Shown: piece after piece, positions 24,524-37,800 of the stretch | How positions within the stretch are numbered: position 1 is the first letter of the stretch | How the letters are laid out: every line of letters starts with the position of its first letter | Assembly (NCBI GenBank): GCA_029379385.1 | Contig: CM055612.1 | Coordinates: 19,220,001-19,284,000, forward strand | Direction: 5' to 3' | Length of the DNA: 64,000 nt | From: Quillaja saponaria | Taxonomy: Eukaryota; Streptophyta; Magnoliopsida; Fabales; Quillajaceae | Position numbers and translations under genes: made by a program | Notes under the pieces: generated by a model | What the model was told of the DNA's origin: nothing | The model's database searches: none | The model's input: the letters and a program-made list of their open reading frames with translations, nothing else

Positions 24524-26912
24524 TCAAGAAATAAACCCCTTACTCTTTAGACTCTCAACACCATCCCTGATAATTTGCTCCATTGGAATGAACTCTAAAC
24601 CCAAATCTATGAGTTTCTTAGATCCATCCTTTGCTCTCAAAAGTCCTGGTTGGGTATCCCTTGGCAACCTACACAGATAAAATGACATACTCAACTTCAG
24701 CTAAGGGATCACTGCACTCGACTTATCCAATGAGTGATAGCACCAACAATTGATAACTGACAAAATATTGCACCTCAGTCCAGTGAAACCAAATTACTTG
24801 ATGCCAGCCAAGGAAGAATAAGGTGTTTAGAGAAAGAAAAAAAAAAAAAAAAAAAACCCAAGAAAAGAATAATGGGATTGATATACATGAACTAATACAG
24901 GAGAGGTCCTTCATACTCCGCAATGCCATTAATTTCTATTATCCTTGTTCATGAACTGTGCAGAGAAACATGTCATTTTCAACTTAGCATTTCCATTAAT
25001 TTCTTGCTCATTACTTTTCATATGTTGTTTGCATGTTGAAATCCAATTTTTTAACTCTCTAAACTTCTTACCTAGGCACCTTGTATTCAGGGTAAAGTTC
25101 AGCAACCTTTGCCACAAGATCACCATAGCGAGAGATGGCTTCAACACACAAGTGCCTTCCAGTTGCTGATTTGTTCTCATAGACCAAAATATGTGCCAGG
25201 GCCACATCTTTAAAATGGACTGATCCCATAAAGAAGTTCTCATATGTTTCAGTGCAGCCTGCAAAGGATGAAATCGTATTACTAATAGATATCCACAGAA
25301 TTAGAAGTTTAAAATTACCCATCATGAGTTCAATATCTTCACTAGGAGCAAATGACAATTTACAGGAGCACAGTACAATAATCTAGAGCAGATTGCAAAT
25401 TCGTGCTTGTATAGACTATGTCCAACTTAAACTCTTTATTCTCACTTTTCCTATCAGCATCATCTATTTAATGTGATTAATGAACCATGTAACTTAGCTA
25501 GCACCATTTTCAACGACTTCCTAGTTGCATTAGTGTCTCCACCAGGAAATGGGCAGCGAGCAAATCAAAGATACTCAGGAAGGCATGTCTTCCCAGTTCC
25601 CACCAATCCAGATAGGCGGGACCCGGGAGGACAATGATAAAAAATAATCTAAACTGCATTGTTGACAATGAATTTATTGGCTACCAAGTTAGACCCTGTA
25701 ATATAAGATCCAATTATCTGGTTAAAACTTCAACTGCTTCCATGGGATCAATCAACAGAACATGTACTTATATATCCAAATGAATCTTATACCTACCAGT
25801 ACAATTGACTAATGGAATGCTTAATGATTACCTTGAAGGATGCGTAGAAGCATTAACATGCTTGCATTGAGTCTTGGTGAAATTACAGGGCCCATCACTG
25901 TGCCGGGATTTACCACCACCACATCCAAACCTTTCTCCTTAGCAAATTCCCAAGCCCGCTTTCTCAGCCAGAGTTTTTGATATGGGATACCATAACTATA
26001 TCCCAATGTGATTCAAACAAAAAGTTATACTTCTTCAGAAGTTCCGATAACCCAAATTGAATGATAAACTAATTCCAACCAAGTGTTCCTTGCATAACAA
26101 AGAATAGTCATTGAACAGCTAAAAGTACCCACCTCCTTTTGCTTGCAATATTCAACGTCAGTCCAGCAATCCTCTCTCTTAGCGACATCAGATGGCCAAT
26201 TAGGGCTCGGAATAATAGCCGAGATTGACGATGTGACCACCACGCGCCCCACCCCAGCTTCCTTCGCCGCCGTCAATACATTAACCGTCCCTTTAATCGC
26301 CGGGTCCAAAAGCTCCTTCTACAAAAAAAAAGCATCAAAATGTTGAAGAATTAATCTCACAAATTTAGTATGAATTCTAGGTTGGGTTTGAAAAGGGGAA
26401 GTTCAGCGAGAGCTGAAACCTGAGGATCATAGACTCGATCGACGATGCAAGGAGAGGCGAGGTGGAATACGCCGGCACAACCTTTGACGGCGGCGGTGAT
26501 GGAGTTGTAATCGAGAAGATCAATTTGGAATAGACGAAGACGTGTCTCTGCTCCTTCTAGTGCTTCTAAATGCTTCGTCTCGTTCTCATCCTCTGCAATT
26601 ATTTCCAAAAACAACCATTTTCACAAACTTGCCCATGGGTTTTGATTCTAAACTCGAAATTACCCTTCAGAAAATGAACAGAAATGGCTCTGTGTTGTGC
26701 TCAAGCAGAAATGAAAATAAAGAGGGTATTTTTGAATTGAAAAATGAAAAGGAAAATCAGTGTGTGGCAGTGGATTGGAAGAAGTATTAGAAAGTCTAAC
26801 TGAGATCTTTGACGGTGGCATGAACGGTGTAGCCGCGGTCGAGAAGAAGATGGACGAGCCACGATCCGATGCAGCCGCTGCCACCGGTGACACACACCAC
26901 CTTGCTCGACAT
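24524..26912 (-). CDS. Cinnamoyl-CoA-reductase-like SDR, 6 exons, one frameshift
   Basis: Exons (minus): 26912-26801, 26592-26420, 26318-26133, 25995-25832, 25258-25072 and 24668-24524, all GT-AG. Without one extra base the coding length is 966 nt (321 residues), normal for this extended-SDR family. NADP(H)-binding motif TGGSGCIG is at residues 9-16. The TSS of the catalytic site is near residue 125, and Tyr160 and Lys164 lie in LWYPISK. The true CCR motif NWYCY is absent, so this is a CCR-like reductase of unknown substrate rather than a proven lignin enzyme. In exon 4, a CCC run at plus 25955-25957 appears to hold one extra C: before it the frame reads [13 protein letters not shown], after it AWEFAKEKG. 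As given, translation stops soon after. This is either an assembly error or a recent pseudogene; the rest is intact. Confidence 0.87.
24669..25071 (-). other. Intron 5 of the CCR-like gene
   Basis: The intron is GT-AG and contains an A run near 24837-24857. Nothing else was recognised. Confidence 0.75.
25259..25831 (-). other. Intron 4 of the CCR-like gene
   Basis: The intron is GT-AG with no recognised element. A GC-richer patch near 25540-25640 has no identifiable origin. Confidence 0.75.
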
Positions 26913-29900
26913 CCCTTTACAGCCGGTAGATCTTCGTAGTAGTAGTCCCAGTGAACACTAGAAGAGTAGCACGAGTTCTGATTGAGAAAACAAACGTTGA
27001 GGTCAGTACAAAAGAAAAAAAAAAAGAAAAAAAAAAGAAGGTAAATTGCAATTTAATCCATGAACTACAGCCAATTTGCATTAACCCCATGAATTATCAA
27101 ATTAGGCATATACTACTTTATTTGAGTTATAGTTAGTTAATAATCTCCAATTATCTAAATTAGTTATAAAATATATCAAATTAACTTAGAAACTAAAACT
27201 ATCTTTATTATAAGTTTTTTTAAAATTTTTTTCACTTTCTATCTCTTATTTCTTCTTTATTTTTTCTTTTTCAAATAATTAAGGTCTCTATATTTATTCA
27301 ATTTTAGTATATTTTTAAATATGCCATAAAATAATAAGAATATAAAAGCTTTGATGAAAATATTTTCATTAAAATACAATTTGAAAGAACAATTTGTATA
27401 ATTTTTATGAATCAGAAAAATAATATTAGTAAATCTTTTAATAATTTAAATATTATAAGAACAAAATAAAAATTATGAATTCTTAAATACTATTTATGCA
27501 TACTAACATTGGATCAATGTAAATAGTTTAGTTTCCGAGAAAATGAAAAGAAAAAGATGTAATCAAGAGAAAACATAAAAATATACAAAAGTATAATGAG
27601 GGTAATTTAGTGTTTTATGAGTTAATTTATTAGGTTTAATGATTAATTTAGATGAATGGTGGCTATTTGTCAATTATGACTCAAATAAGGGGGTTATGTC
27701 TATTTCAACAGGTCATAGGGTTATTTTAAAACAAATGATAGCTCATGTGATAAAATACAATAGGCCAAAAAAAAAAAAAAGTAATAATATGTATTATTTT
27801 TTTCCCACACATTCTAAATGAGTTTTATAATAAATTTATAAGAATTCTTAATTTTAAATATTATTTTTATAAATAAAATCTAGATTTTATATTGACATTT
27901 TCTATATCACTGTTATCCTTTTTTTTAATTTTAAATTTAAAATATTAAATAAGTAGATTAATTTTTCAAAATACACGATATTTAATTTTAAAATTAACAT
28001 TTATTATTAAATAATTAATACATAAATCAATCTTTAACAATTAATGACATATTCATAAATCCTTTAATATAAATCTGTTAATTTTCTTACAAAATGAATA
28101 TAATTTTTTTTTTTAATTTTAGTTCTAATTAATCATGAAATACATATAATAATAATTCAAGTTGAAATTAAAAATAACTTTTAAAAATATGAAAAGAGAT
28201 AATGAGAACTGTTGATTAATTCTTAGAATTTTTTATTCTTTCATTAATGAATATATTTTTAAATTTTATTTTATGTGATTTAAAAAAAATTATTTCACTT
28301 AATTAATACTTTAAACTTGCAACTAAAAATAAAAATAAGAGTAAAAGTGCCAATATAAAATTTAGGATTTACTTAGAAAGAAAATTTAAAAATTAGAGTT
28401 CTTGAGGATTCAAATCTATTATAAGACTTATTTGAAACGAGAAGGAAATAATAGAATTTATATGTACTTTTTTCTAAATGAAATGCACCAGGCTCATCTA
28501 CAATTCGTCCACAACTTCTTATCAAAAAATCTTGCTAAAATAACTTAATATAAAATTTTAATTATTTTATTTAATTAATATAATCAAATATTATATTATA
28601 TTATATTATATACTTAATTTTTAATCCTAACTTACTTATAATCTTAACTTTAAACTTAAATTTAATCGTAATTCTAATCCTAACACCTTAATAAATAATT
28701 TGAATGATTGAATTTAAAAAGGATGTGGATAAAAAGGAAAGAAAAGGAGATGATAATACTTCATTTTTAATTTTTGATTTTTAAAGGAGGAAGAGGAAAT
28801 GTGGAGGGGTACCCAAATTATCCTTTCAAAATTCATTTTTTTTTAATTCTTCTAAATTATGAGGATTTAGTGAAAGAAGATAAAATATATTATAATTTTT
28901 GCATGTTGGGACAAATATACCTCTATTTTTTCTCTTAAATATCTAAAAAAAGTATTTAAAAAGCATTATCGTAAAATTATGTAATAATATATCATCTTCT
29001 CTCATTTTCTTTCAACTCTCAAACAAGAAATATATCTTATCTTTTAGTCTCCTCTCCATTCATTTTTTTTTAACTCCAAAATGAGACAAATGATAAGTAT
29101 CAGCTTTTTCTCTACTCTACTCTCATCTTATCTCCTTTCATTTACACTACTCTCCTCTATCTCCCTCCATTTACTCTTCTCTCTTCTCTCATCTCTCCCA
29201 AACATACCGTAAAAAAATTTCATTTTGATCCTTAGAAATTGCAATCTTTCTCACTATTGTCTTTCTTCTCCTCAATTTCATTAGCAATTAAACTACCATG
29301 TTTGGGGTTTTCATCTTGAATTGGTACATAAATAAAAGCCCAACCGTTTTAGTTTTTTATGAAAATAGACTTCAGAATCGAGATAAGAGGATGTGTGGTT
29401 TGTAATTGATGACGAAGAGAAGAACATGATAGATCTAAGTATTCACCGATAAAGAACAACATAACATTAGAAGCTGAAAAATACGTATCAATATATCTGG
29501 AAAGCCTAGAAAGAAAATGAGATGCACTAACATATTGAAGAAGTGTAAAAGAAACAAAGTTACTATTTCAAATTAAAACCATCTACTTGCAATTCTTTTC
29601 ATCCCATATATATTTAAATACATAGCAATTCATTTATGTAATATTTATAGCCCCAAAGTAAGATTTCATTATTGTTTTTTGTTGTTGTTGAAATATTGAA
29701 AATATCTTAGCTAATTCATAGTATTAATTTGGTTATGCTGCTAATGTATAATCTTTTCTCGTCTTCATGTTTACATGATTAATAAATTAAATTATTTTTT
29801 TATACATTCAATATGTTTCTTTGCATTGCTATTTATTTTCATTAAAGCATTGTTGTTTTCTCTTCTTCTTTATTTCATTTTTATTTTTAATTTGGAACAT

Positions 29901-29999
29901 CTTGATGTTGTAAATATCTTAAATGTCTAATTTAGCATTGATGGGTAATTCATCAAGTGATAAGAGTCTAAAGTAAGGAAGAAAAGGAAGTTAATTTTG
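26913..29999. other. AT-rich intergenic DNA upstream of the CCR-like gene
   Basis: The first few hundred bases should hold the CCR-like gene's promoter. The rest is AT-rich. It includes a TTATA repeat near 28587-28612, a TAATCCTAA-like stretch near 28620-28690, and TCTC-rich DNA near 29100-29200. No gene was supported. Confidence 0.5.
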
Positions 30000-31400
30000 G
30001 AGTGCGTTACCATAACTATAGTTGTCATAACTTCATGGTATGATGAACAATATATAACCAAATAACTTGATGAGAATGTTGTTGAAAAATATTTCATTCT
30101 GGAAATACTTTTTAGGAGGTTGTATAATGGTTTTGACGAAAACCATTATGACCAATTGTGACTTAAAAATAATGTGTTTCCTAAGTTTTTTAATATAGTG
30201 CAGGAAAAAAGAGGATTGCGTGATAGTTATCATGTAACTATAGAAGATTCAATGCAATGTTCCTACTTGTGTTGTCTCATGGGTGGAAATTAAGGGTGAT
30301 TAGGAGTTTTATATTTGTTTAAAGTTGATTGTTAGTAGACGTCTTGCTAAAAAGCAATTCTTTGCTTAACGAAAGAGTATATCAAACCTCCTGATTCTAA
30401 ACACAAGATTGTCGAATATGATAATAAGTGAAAATGGTTTAAGATAAGAAAAAAAAAGATCCAAACATAAATTAATTTTAATAATCTTTTAAATTACAAA
30501 TTTATTAAAATTATATTATTATATTACTACAGGGTATTCTTGGAGCATTGGATAGAATACACGTTCTACTTAAAATTCCTTTTCAAGATTAAGGTAGGTA
30601 CCAAAATAGGAAACTACAAATAACTATAAATGTCATAGGAGTATGTGATCGTGATAGAAAGTTTGTTTATATTTTACTTAGATGGGAAGGTTCGTCATCA
30701 TATTCTAGAGTGTTGCACAGTGCAATGACTAGAAACGATCCATTACTTGTACCGAGTGGTAGTTTTTTAAAATCCTTTTCATATTGTTCTCTAAATAAGT
30801 ACTACCAATCAAATCTGATTTTTAGTTTTTTTCTTCTTCTTTATTAAGAAAATATTACTTAGTTGATGCATGATATACTAATGGTCCTGATTTTCTTGCT
30901 TCTTATCATTCCACTCGTTATCATCTTAATGAATGAAAATCAAATAGAAGTAATTCAATAAATTATAAAGAATGATTTAACTATGTCATTCTTCAGTAAA
31001 AAATGTAATAAAAAGAACATTTGGTTTATTGAAGAAATGATAGCAACTTCATACACATTCTCTCTTGCATACCGAAACTCAGGTATACAAGTTTTGTTAG
31101 TTTTTTTTATCACAAGGTAAATAAATGTGTTATTAATAACCTATTTTATTTTAAACACATGTTCGAATTATTAATGCATGTTGTGTTTTGCATAATCATA
31201 TACGTGATAAACAACAAGTGAGGGCTAAAATCTTGTTGCATGAGATTAATAATGAATTAGAAAATGCAACAATTGAAGATGATGAGGATGGTGAGGATGG
31301 TGAGAATGGTGAGGATGATGAAGATATGATAAGGTCTGTGCAAGTTAGTAATGAGTGGACAATTTCTAGGAACGAGTTTGACATAAAATGTTCCATAACT
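30000..31400 (+). pseudogene. PIF/Harbinger transposase relic
   Basis: Broken frames on the plus strand follow the order of a Harbinger (DDE_Tnp_4) transposase. EKRGLRDSYHVTIEDSM lies near 30205-30255, LAKEYIKPPDSKH-like sequence near 30370-30410, and GILGALDRIHVLLK near 30535, where the usual catalytic DGTH reads DRIH. NVIGVCDRDRKFVYI and WEGSSSYSRVL lie near 30630-30715, LHNHIRDKQ near 31190 and SNEWTISRNEF near 31350. Stops and frameshifts occur throughout. An acidic GAT/GAG-rich repeat lies at 31276-31330, in the usual acidic tail. Terminal inverted repeats were not found, so the limits are approximate. Confidence 0.8.
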
Positions 31401-31543
31401 ATCAAGCTAGGAATGGTCAACAAGGTGCTTAATATTACTGCAAATGATACTTCTTTTTTATAATCATGTTAAACATGATACCAATGTTCTGTGACTGTCA
31501 AGCCAGGCATGGTCAACAAAGACATGAACAAGGTCGGTATAGC

Positions 31544-34500
31544 TAGGCCTGTGCATTGGGTCGGGTAGGGTCGGGTTTAGGGGTAAACAATGCCAACTTG
31601 AGAAAATCGATTTTAGATTTTAACTACCCGCTAGAGGCCAATTGTTGGAGGTACCCGATACTGACTGACAATCACGGGTTCAGGTTGATTCAAGTTCGGG
31701 TTTTCTATTATTGGGTTGGGCCTTGCGAATTTAAGGCCTATAATAAAACTTAAGCCTTTTTTGTAATATTTTTTGCTTTTTTACACATATTTAATGGATT
31801 TGAGCTTTTTAAATAAGCAAGCTTGGCCCAAGAACCTATTCCCCTGCAGCCACAATTAAACAAGTATGAGTTGGACCCAACAATTTTCTTTTTTCCTGCT
31901 ATTACAAATTTGCACAGTCACAGAGCACATAAGCAGCATATAAACAACATTACACACAATACAAGTTACCTTCATCAATTCAATTCAAAAACCATTAATG
32001 ATTACTCTATCATAACTCGCAACTTAATCAATTGAGTAAATACATATACATGATGCAATCTATAAAACAAAAATGATAAATATATAAGCATACGGTCAAA
32101 TACAAGTTGCCATCTATTCCATAAGCATTAACCTATCATAAGCAATTAAGCAAACAAATATATCTCCTGCAATCCATAAAACAAATACCACAATCCATAA
32201 TCTATAAATCCATAATCCATATTCAAACTAAATAAATAACTTCTACTACTAGTGTATTTCAAATAAAACATAATTGATAAGCAGAACGTAAAAAAAACTA
32301 ATGTCACCTTTTCAAGTTCAAGCTTCAACCACGTCATTTTTCTTTCAAATCAGTAAACAAAATTGAAAAGATAGGTTAATATAAAAATAATACTTATTTT
32401 AACTAATATCATAACAAAGTTAATAGATAAGAAAGATAAAGTTTGTATACTATACATTTTGAATCTACTCAACAATAATAAGCAGTGCTTCAGATTCAGC
32501 CACTAAAGATGAGGCTTCTACAACATAAGAAATTATAATATTAGCATATTTCAATAATAAACTAGAAACAAAAACAAGAAAACAAACAATTAATACATGC
32601 CTTTTTCAATGGATAGTGAACCTATTAGATTATCCAATACGTCAACAGTTTTAATAGTGGATGCACATGGAGACAACCAACTTTCCAAGCAAATGTGTGC
32701 TTCTACAGTTTTTGGAGACAAAGAATCCCTAAAACAATCAAGCGCACACCCACATGTGCTAAAAAGTGACTTAGAGGCAACAATAGACACAAGGATTACT
32801 AATACATCACGTGCAATCAATGAGAGAATCTTAAACTTACTAGCATTTGCTTTCCACTAAAGCAAAATGTCAAAATCTTCGTCAGGCTAAATAATTTGCT
32901 CTTCCAAATACACTTCTACTTCTGTTTTAACTTCGCCACTTAACCTTGCCCTTTTGCTTGATTTCCATGACACGATTCTGTGTGAAAGGGGGTCATTGGG
33001 GTTTGAAATAATTGTAGTCTTTGAACTATAAAATTCATCCCTGCTAGCTGGTTCCTCATTTTTCTTTGTAATCCCTGAACAATAAGAAACATACAACCTA
33101 TTCAATGATTCCCGAACCTTTATACACATATCTATGGATGTGATTGTATAATAAACCTCATCAAAAGTCCATTGGACATATTCAAGTTTAAATCTATGAT
33201 CAAGAATAGTTGCTAGATATATCAAAGGATTAATTAAATCCGGCAAGTCCCTATACTTCTTCATATTTCTTCACCATGCTATATGCTATAGACTGCAAAA
33301 TAGGATCTGAACTTAAACACCAAGCTTTCAATTCAACTTTCACCAATCCAATTCTATGATAACATGCATTTGAAGTTACATGCAATGTGCTGGAAAAGTT
33401 TAATGTTACATCATAGAAAATTTTAAGAAACCTGAATGAAAACCCTTGCATTTATCCAATCCTCATATTTAGAAGAACCAATCTTGTCAACTTAATTTCT
33501 CTTTCTCCTTCCAATTCTCCTTCTGTTTATCTTTATCTTTGTTACTCTTCTTAATCCAAATCTTATACACTTCATCATCTTCCTTTAACCTCACAAAAGC
33601 AGTTTGAAACTTCACAATATTATCTAGCATCAAATAGGTAGAGTTCCATCTAGTTAGAACATTAAGGCAAACCAAACCTTTAGAAGGTACCTTCTCATTC
33701 TCTACTGTTGCTTTAAATTTGGCTTGTCTTGAAGGAGATGAACTGACATATCTTATAGCATTTCGAATTGTAGTAATGGAGGGGTGAATCTCTTTCAATC
33801 CCTCAAATACAATCAAGTTCATAATGTGAGCATAACATCTAATATGCATATACTCACCCTTTAAAATTGCCCCACCCTATCTATTAACTTTTCTCTTCAA
33901 GTAATTAAGGGCAACCTCATTTGCAGAGGCGTTGTCAATTGTGACTGAAAAAACTCTTTCAATCCCCTAATCTAAAAGACATTTCTTTAACGCATTCTCG
34001 ATTTGCTCACCCTTATGATTATCAATCAAGTAAAAGTTCAAAATTCTTCTTTTAAGTTTCCAATCATCATTAATATAGTGTGTAGTAAGACTCATATAAT
34101 TCAAATTTTGAACTGAAGTCCATGTGTTAGTATTAAGGCAAACTCTTTGCATTATCCTCATAAACAAAGTTTTCAACTTTAATTTCTCATCCAAGTAAGT
34201 TGAATATATATCCCAAGCAACTGTTGTTTGGGATGGAGGACAAAAATAAGGTATAATGATAAATCAACAAATATTGAAAGGCATAGCTTTTCACATGCCT
34301 AAACTGCAACTCATCACATACTATGTAAACCACTATAGCCCTCCTAACATCCTTATCACTATATGTAACTAGTGATAACTCATTTTTTTCTTACATTGTT
34401 TAGGCCCCCAACCTAATTCTCTTTGTCCCTTTTGACGAAAACTAAGTTGATACTTTATATATTTTGCCAAGTGGTTACTCAAACTAATTGGTCCATGATT

Positions 34501-36174
34501 CTTACTATGACACTTTATCTTCTTCCCATAATATTTGCATGTAGCCAAAAGACAATCCCTATCCAAACTTTCTATATCTACATCAAAAACTCTACATGCA
34601 TTTGATTTTTTTTTGTTTCATGAATTGTTCCAATTTGACTAATCTCTTAAGAGTAATAGGTCTTGTTGTTTCTTTAGAAGGTATTGATGTCGCATCATCT
34701 TCAGTTTCAACATATTCTTCAATTATAGAATTCAGATTCTCCATTGTTACAAAAGATGACATTTATATAATTATTGTTAACTATGGTACAAAATGCAGTA
34801 AAAACATAAATATCAGCAAACCAGTCAACATAAGTATGCATCATACTAGTTAACATAAATACGCAGCAAAAATATAAATATGTAGCAGACTAGTTAACAT
34901 AATACAGAGCATAAATATAAATGCACAACCATTTTGCTTGAAACAGTGTAGAAATATAAATAGTAGAAGCATTACAGAAACATTGCAGATACTGATTGTA
35001 ATTCTTATTTGGAGACTAGTTATAACTTCTTACATTCACTTGAAAGGATGATTTAAGCCATAATTTGCAAACTTTTTATCACTATAGACATTACCTACGA
35101 CATGCATGCTAATTTATCTGATTATATATATGCTACATATTTCATCATATTGTTTTTGAGTTAATTTCTACAAATCATTGATAAATTTTAGAGGACGTTT
35201 TAAGCTTGTTACTTGACCATTTGACACTTCCGTTGTTTTCCTTATATTAATATTTATCTGATGTTTAATACTATATTTATCTCTTAATAATTCTATTACA
35301 ATATGTCACTTTCTTAGAGAGAAAACTATGATATGATTCCCTCCTTAAATATTAAATATATAGAAATCACATTACATACAAACTTTGTTTACTGCAATAA
35401 CTATTACTAAACGATGGTCTGTTTTTATTTGTTACTTGTTACAATGCTTCAATTGGGTTTTCAAAACTAAAAGGTTTCATAATGACATAACCCATGTCTA
35501 CAAATAACAAAAACCAGAAGTCCAGGATCAATAACATTGCTATTATATAGTAATTGACTAATTGGTAGTAGTCGCTGGCTTTTGGTTGTAATACAGCTCT
35601 ACATAGAATTCGAACACAGTGAATGCAAGTATATAACCTATGAAATTCAAAATCAAAGGATCCATAAACTATACATATTGAAGAAATCTCTGATTAACTC
35701 GTCAATGGAGGTCAGAATGAGACGATCTTCGCCTCAGAGGTTGAAACTTGAATGAGCGCGTGCATAAAGGAATGAAGGCAGTCGCAGCTGGGTGGAAGGC
35801 TGGAGGCTGTTTGGCTGTCGGCAGAGTAGAAGGTCGGGACTGAGGGAGTTAGGGTTATGATTGATGAATCGTAAGGGGGATTGGGAGAAGGACTTAGGTA
35901 ATATAGGACTAGAAAGCATGTGGGCCTAGGATTTGGGTTGGGCAAAATTACAATGGGCTCATATATAAAATAATAAGAGTAGGTTTAATAAGAGTCGAGT
36001 CGGGTTCTGTTTTAAAGTCGGGTTTATAAAAGGAGCCGAAAATGAACCCAAACTCGTCTGTTAAAATCTATGAAACCAATACATACCGATTGTGTAATAA
36101 AACTGACCAAATCCAAAAAAAATCAAGTTAGGTAGGGTAAGTAAGTTAGGTAGGGACCGGAATGAACATGCCTA
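31544..36174 (-). mobile_element. hAT transposon, full length (4631 bp) with 8-bp target duplication
   Basis: The left end reads TAGGCCTGTGCATT, and the right end, on the other strand, TAGGCATGTTCATT. Both are followed by G- and GGT-rich subterminal sequence. Flanks are GGTATAGC (31536-31543) and GGTATAAC (36175-36182), which match at 7 of 8 bases and fit the hAT 8-bp rule. The transposase is on the minus strand. The element sits inside a MULE transposase relic, so it is the younger of the two. GC-richer subterminal stretches near 35710-36050 may be its promoter side. Confidence 0.92.
32590..34762 (-). pseudogene. hAT transposase (BED finger / DUF4413 / dimerisation domain), broken
   Basis: The minus-strand order is complete. 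The start region (MSSFVTMENLNS at 34762) is followed by a BED-type zinc finger with CKYYGKKIKCHSKNHG near 34540, whose second Cys has become Tyr. Next come RVCLNTNTWTS near 34150, HIRCYAHIMNLIV near 33845, TRWNSTYLML near 33640, a DUF4413-like segment with YLATILDHRFKLEYV near 33210, and the C-terminal dimerisation domain (ARDVLVILVSIVASKSLFST near 32810). Several stops and small frameshifts break it. It resembles the zinc-finger BED RICESLEEPER/DAYSLEEPER group. Nearly all domains are present, so decay is moderate. Confidence 0.9.
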
Positions 36175-37800
36175 GGTATAACTTACAAGCAGATTTTGTC
36201 TTCACTTAGACAAAATAATCTCAATCTTATAGCTGTCTCCAGGACTTTGTATCATGCGAAGGTTAAAATTTGTAAAGACAATTTAGGTGGTTATACTATG
36301 ATCCAACCTATAATTGACAAACTTGACGAAGATGGTTTCAAATACAGTAGTGGAACATGAATAGAAGGTCATTTGATACATTTGTTCTTCACTCATCCCA
36401 TCTCAATAGCATTGACTAAGAGTTATTCAATTTTGTTTCTAATTGATTGTACTTACATGACAAACAAATAAAAATGCCATTATTAGACATCATTGGGATG
36501 TCAAGTATTAACTCTAGCTTCTACTTATACTTTGCATTTTTGCAAAAAGAAGGTGAAAAGGATTACATTTGGGCTTTTAGAATGTTTAGAAATTTATTAG
36601 GAATGAGTTGTTAGCCTTTAGTTATTGTATGTGACAGAGAATTTTCCTTGATGAATACTATCAAGGTGGTGTTTTTATCTACAACTAATCTTTTGTGTGT
36701 GTGGCATATTGAGAAGAACATTGTAGCAAAGTGTAAGTCTCATGCACTTTGAAGAAAGAGAAGATTGTGATACTTTTTTGTCAAATTTGACTTATGTTAT
36801 AAATTCTATTAGTGAATCTAAATATCATAATACCTTGTAGTACTTTGAATCCAAGTATAAAGAAAAAGAGGTTTTCCTTAATTACATAAGAAGCACATAG
36901 CTTCCACTTAAAGAGTTATTTATTACTGTGTGGACCGAAAAGTATATCCATTTTAGAAATCATGCTACTTCAAGAGATGAAGGTGTGCATGAAATACTTA
37001 AAAGGTATTTGCAAGTTCCACATGTGACCTTTCTATGGTGAAGGATTGCTTTACTATTAAGAATTAGTTTCAAGATATCAAAGAACAACTCTAGAGTGAA
37101 AAAATCAACGTGCCTCACCATTTTCATATTCATATTTTCAAGAATCTTATTACTCACGTGTTAGCATTTACTTTGATGAAACTATTTAAAAAATATAAAA
37201 AGCCTAAGTATGATATAGAATTGCTTCCTTGTAAATGACATTTTAGTGCTACCATAGGGTCTTCCTTGTTCATATAAAATAAGATCATTGGAAATTGAGG
37301 TATTAGATCCAGTTGATATACATCAACAATGGAGGCTTGACATGGTATCATTTTTTGAATACGAAACTCAAATAATGAAGACTGTCCAAATAGGGGATTT
37401 CTTGGAAATCAAAGTAATGAAGATAATCAGATTGGAGGATTGCCTAAAAAGTTGCAAAATAAATACAAAGAATGGCCACTTGCTTGTAAAGAAGTTGTCC
37501 ACAATTATTTGTTTGAGCTTATAAATGCACATATTCCTTCTATTCATGAGCTTAACAAAGGTTGCCTATTAAGTTTAAAAAGTAAAAAGGAATCATCATC
37601 TACAAATCCCTCTGGATATGAGATTGTACAAAAAAAAAAAAAAAAAAAGGGTGTGGTATATGTAAATGTTCTGGCCATAATAGTCGAACCTGTTAGCTCA
37701 AAGTTAATCTTGAATCAAGTTCTAGCTCTGTATTTTCTATTGTATCTCACACAGATGACATGGTGTATACAACTAATCTAAATCCTCCATCTGATACCAA

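Larger units (their letters stand above)
31420..37800 (+). pseudogene. Mutator-like (MULE) transposase relic, split by a hAT insertion
   Basis: After removing 31544-36174 and one target copy, the plus-strand sequence reads as a plant MULE (FAR1-like) transposase. ILSSLRQNNLNLIAVSRT lies near 36190-36245, then the N-side of the DDE domain with FLIDCTYMTNK near 36435, then YIWAFRMFRNLLGM, VIVCDREFSL, and NLLCVWHIEKNI near 36690-36725. A C-terminal stretch near 37440-37550 resembles the end of this family. Stops and frameshifts are frequent. The pre-insertion part is short and weak. Terminal repeats were not identified. Confidence 0.8.

Noticed and set aside
31188..31463. Small acidic protein gene
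   Set aside because: Its start matches the LHN-IR end of a Harbinger transposase and its acidic run is the usual tail of that family; it is part of the relic.
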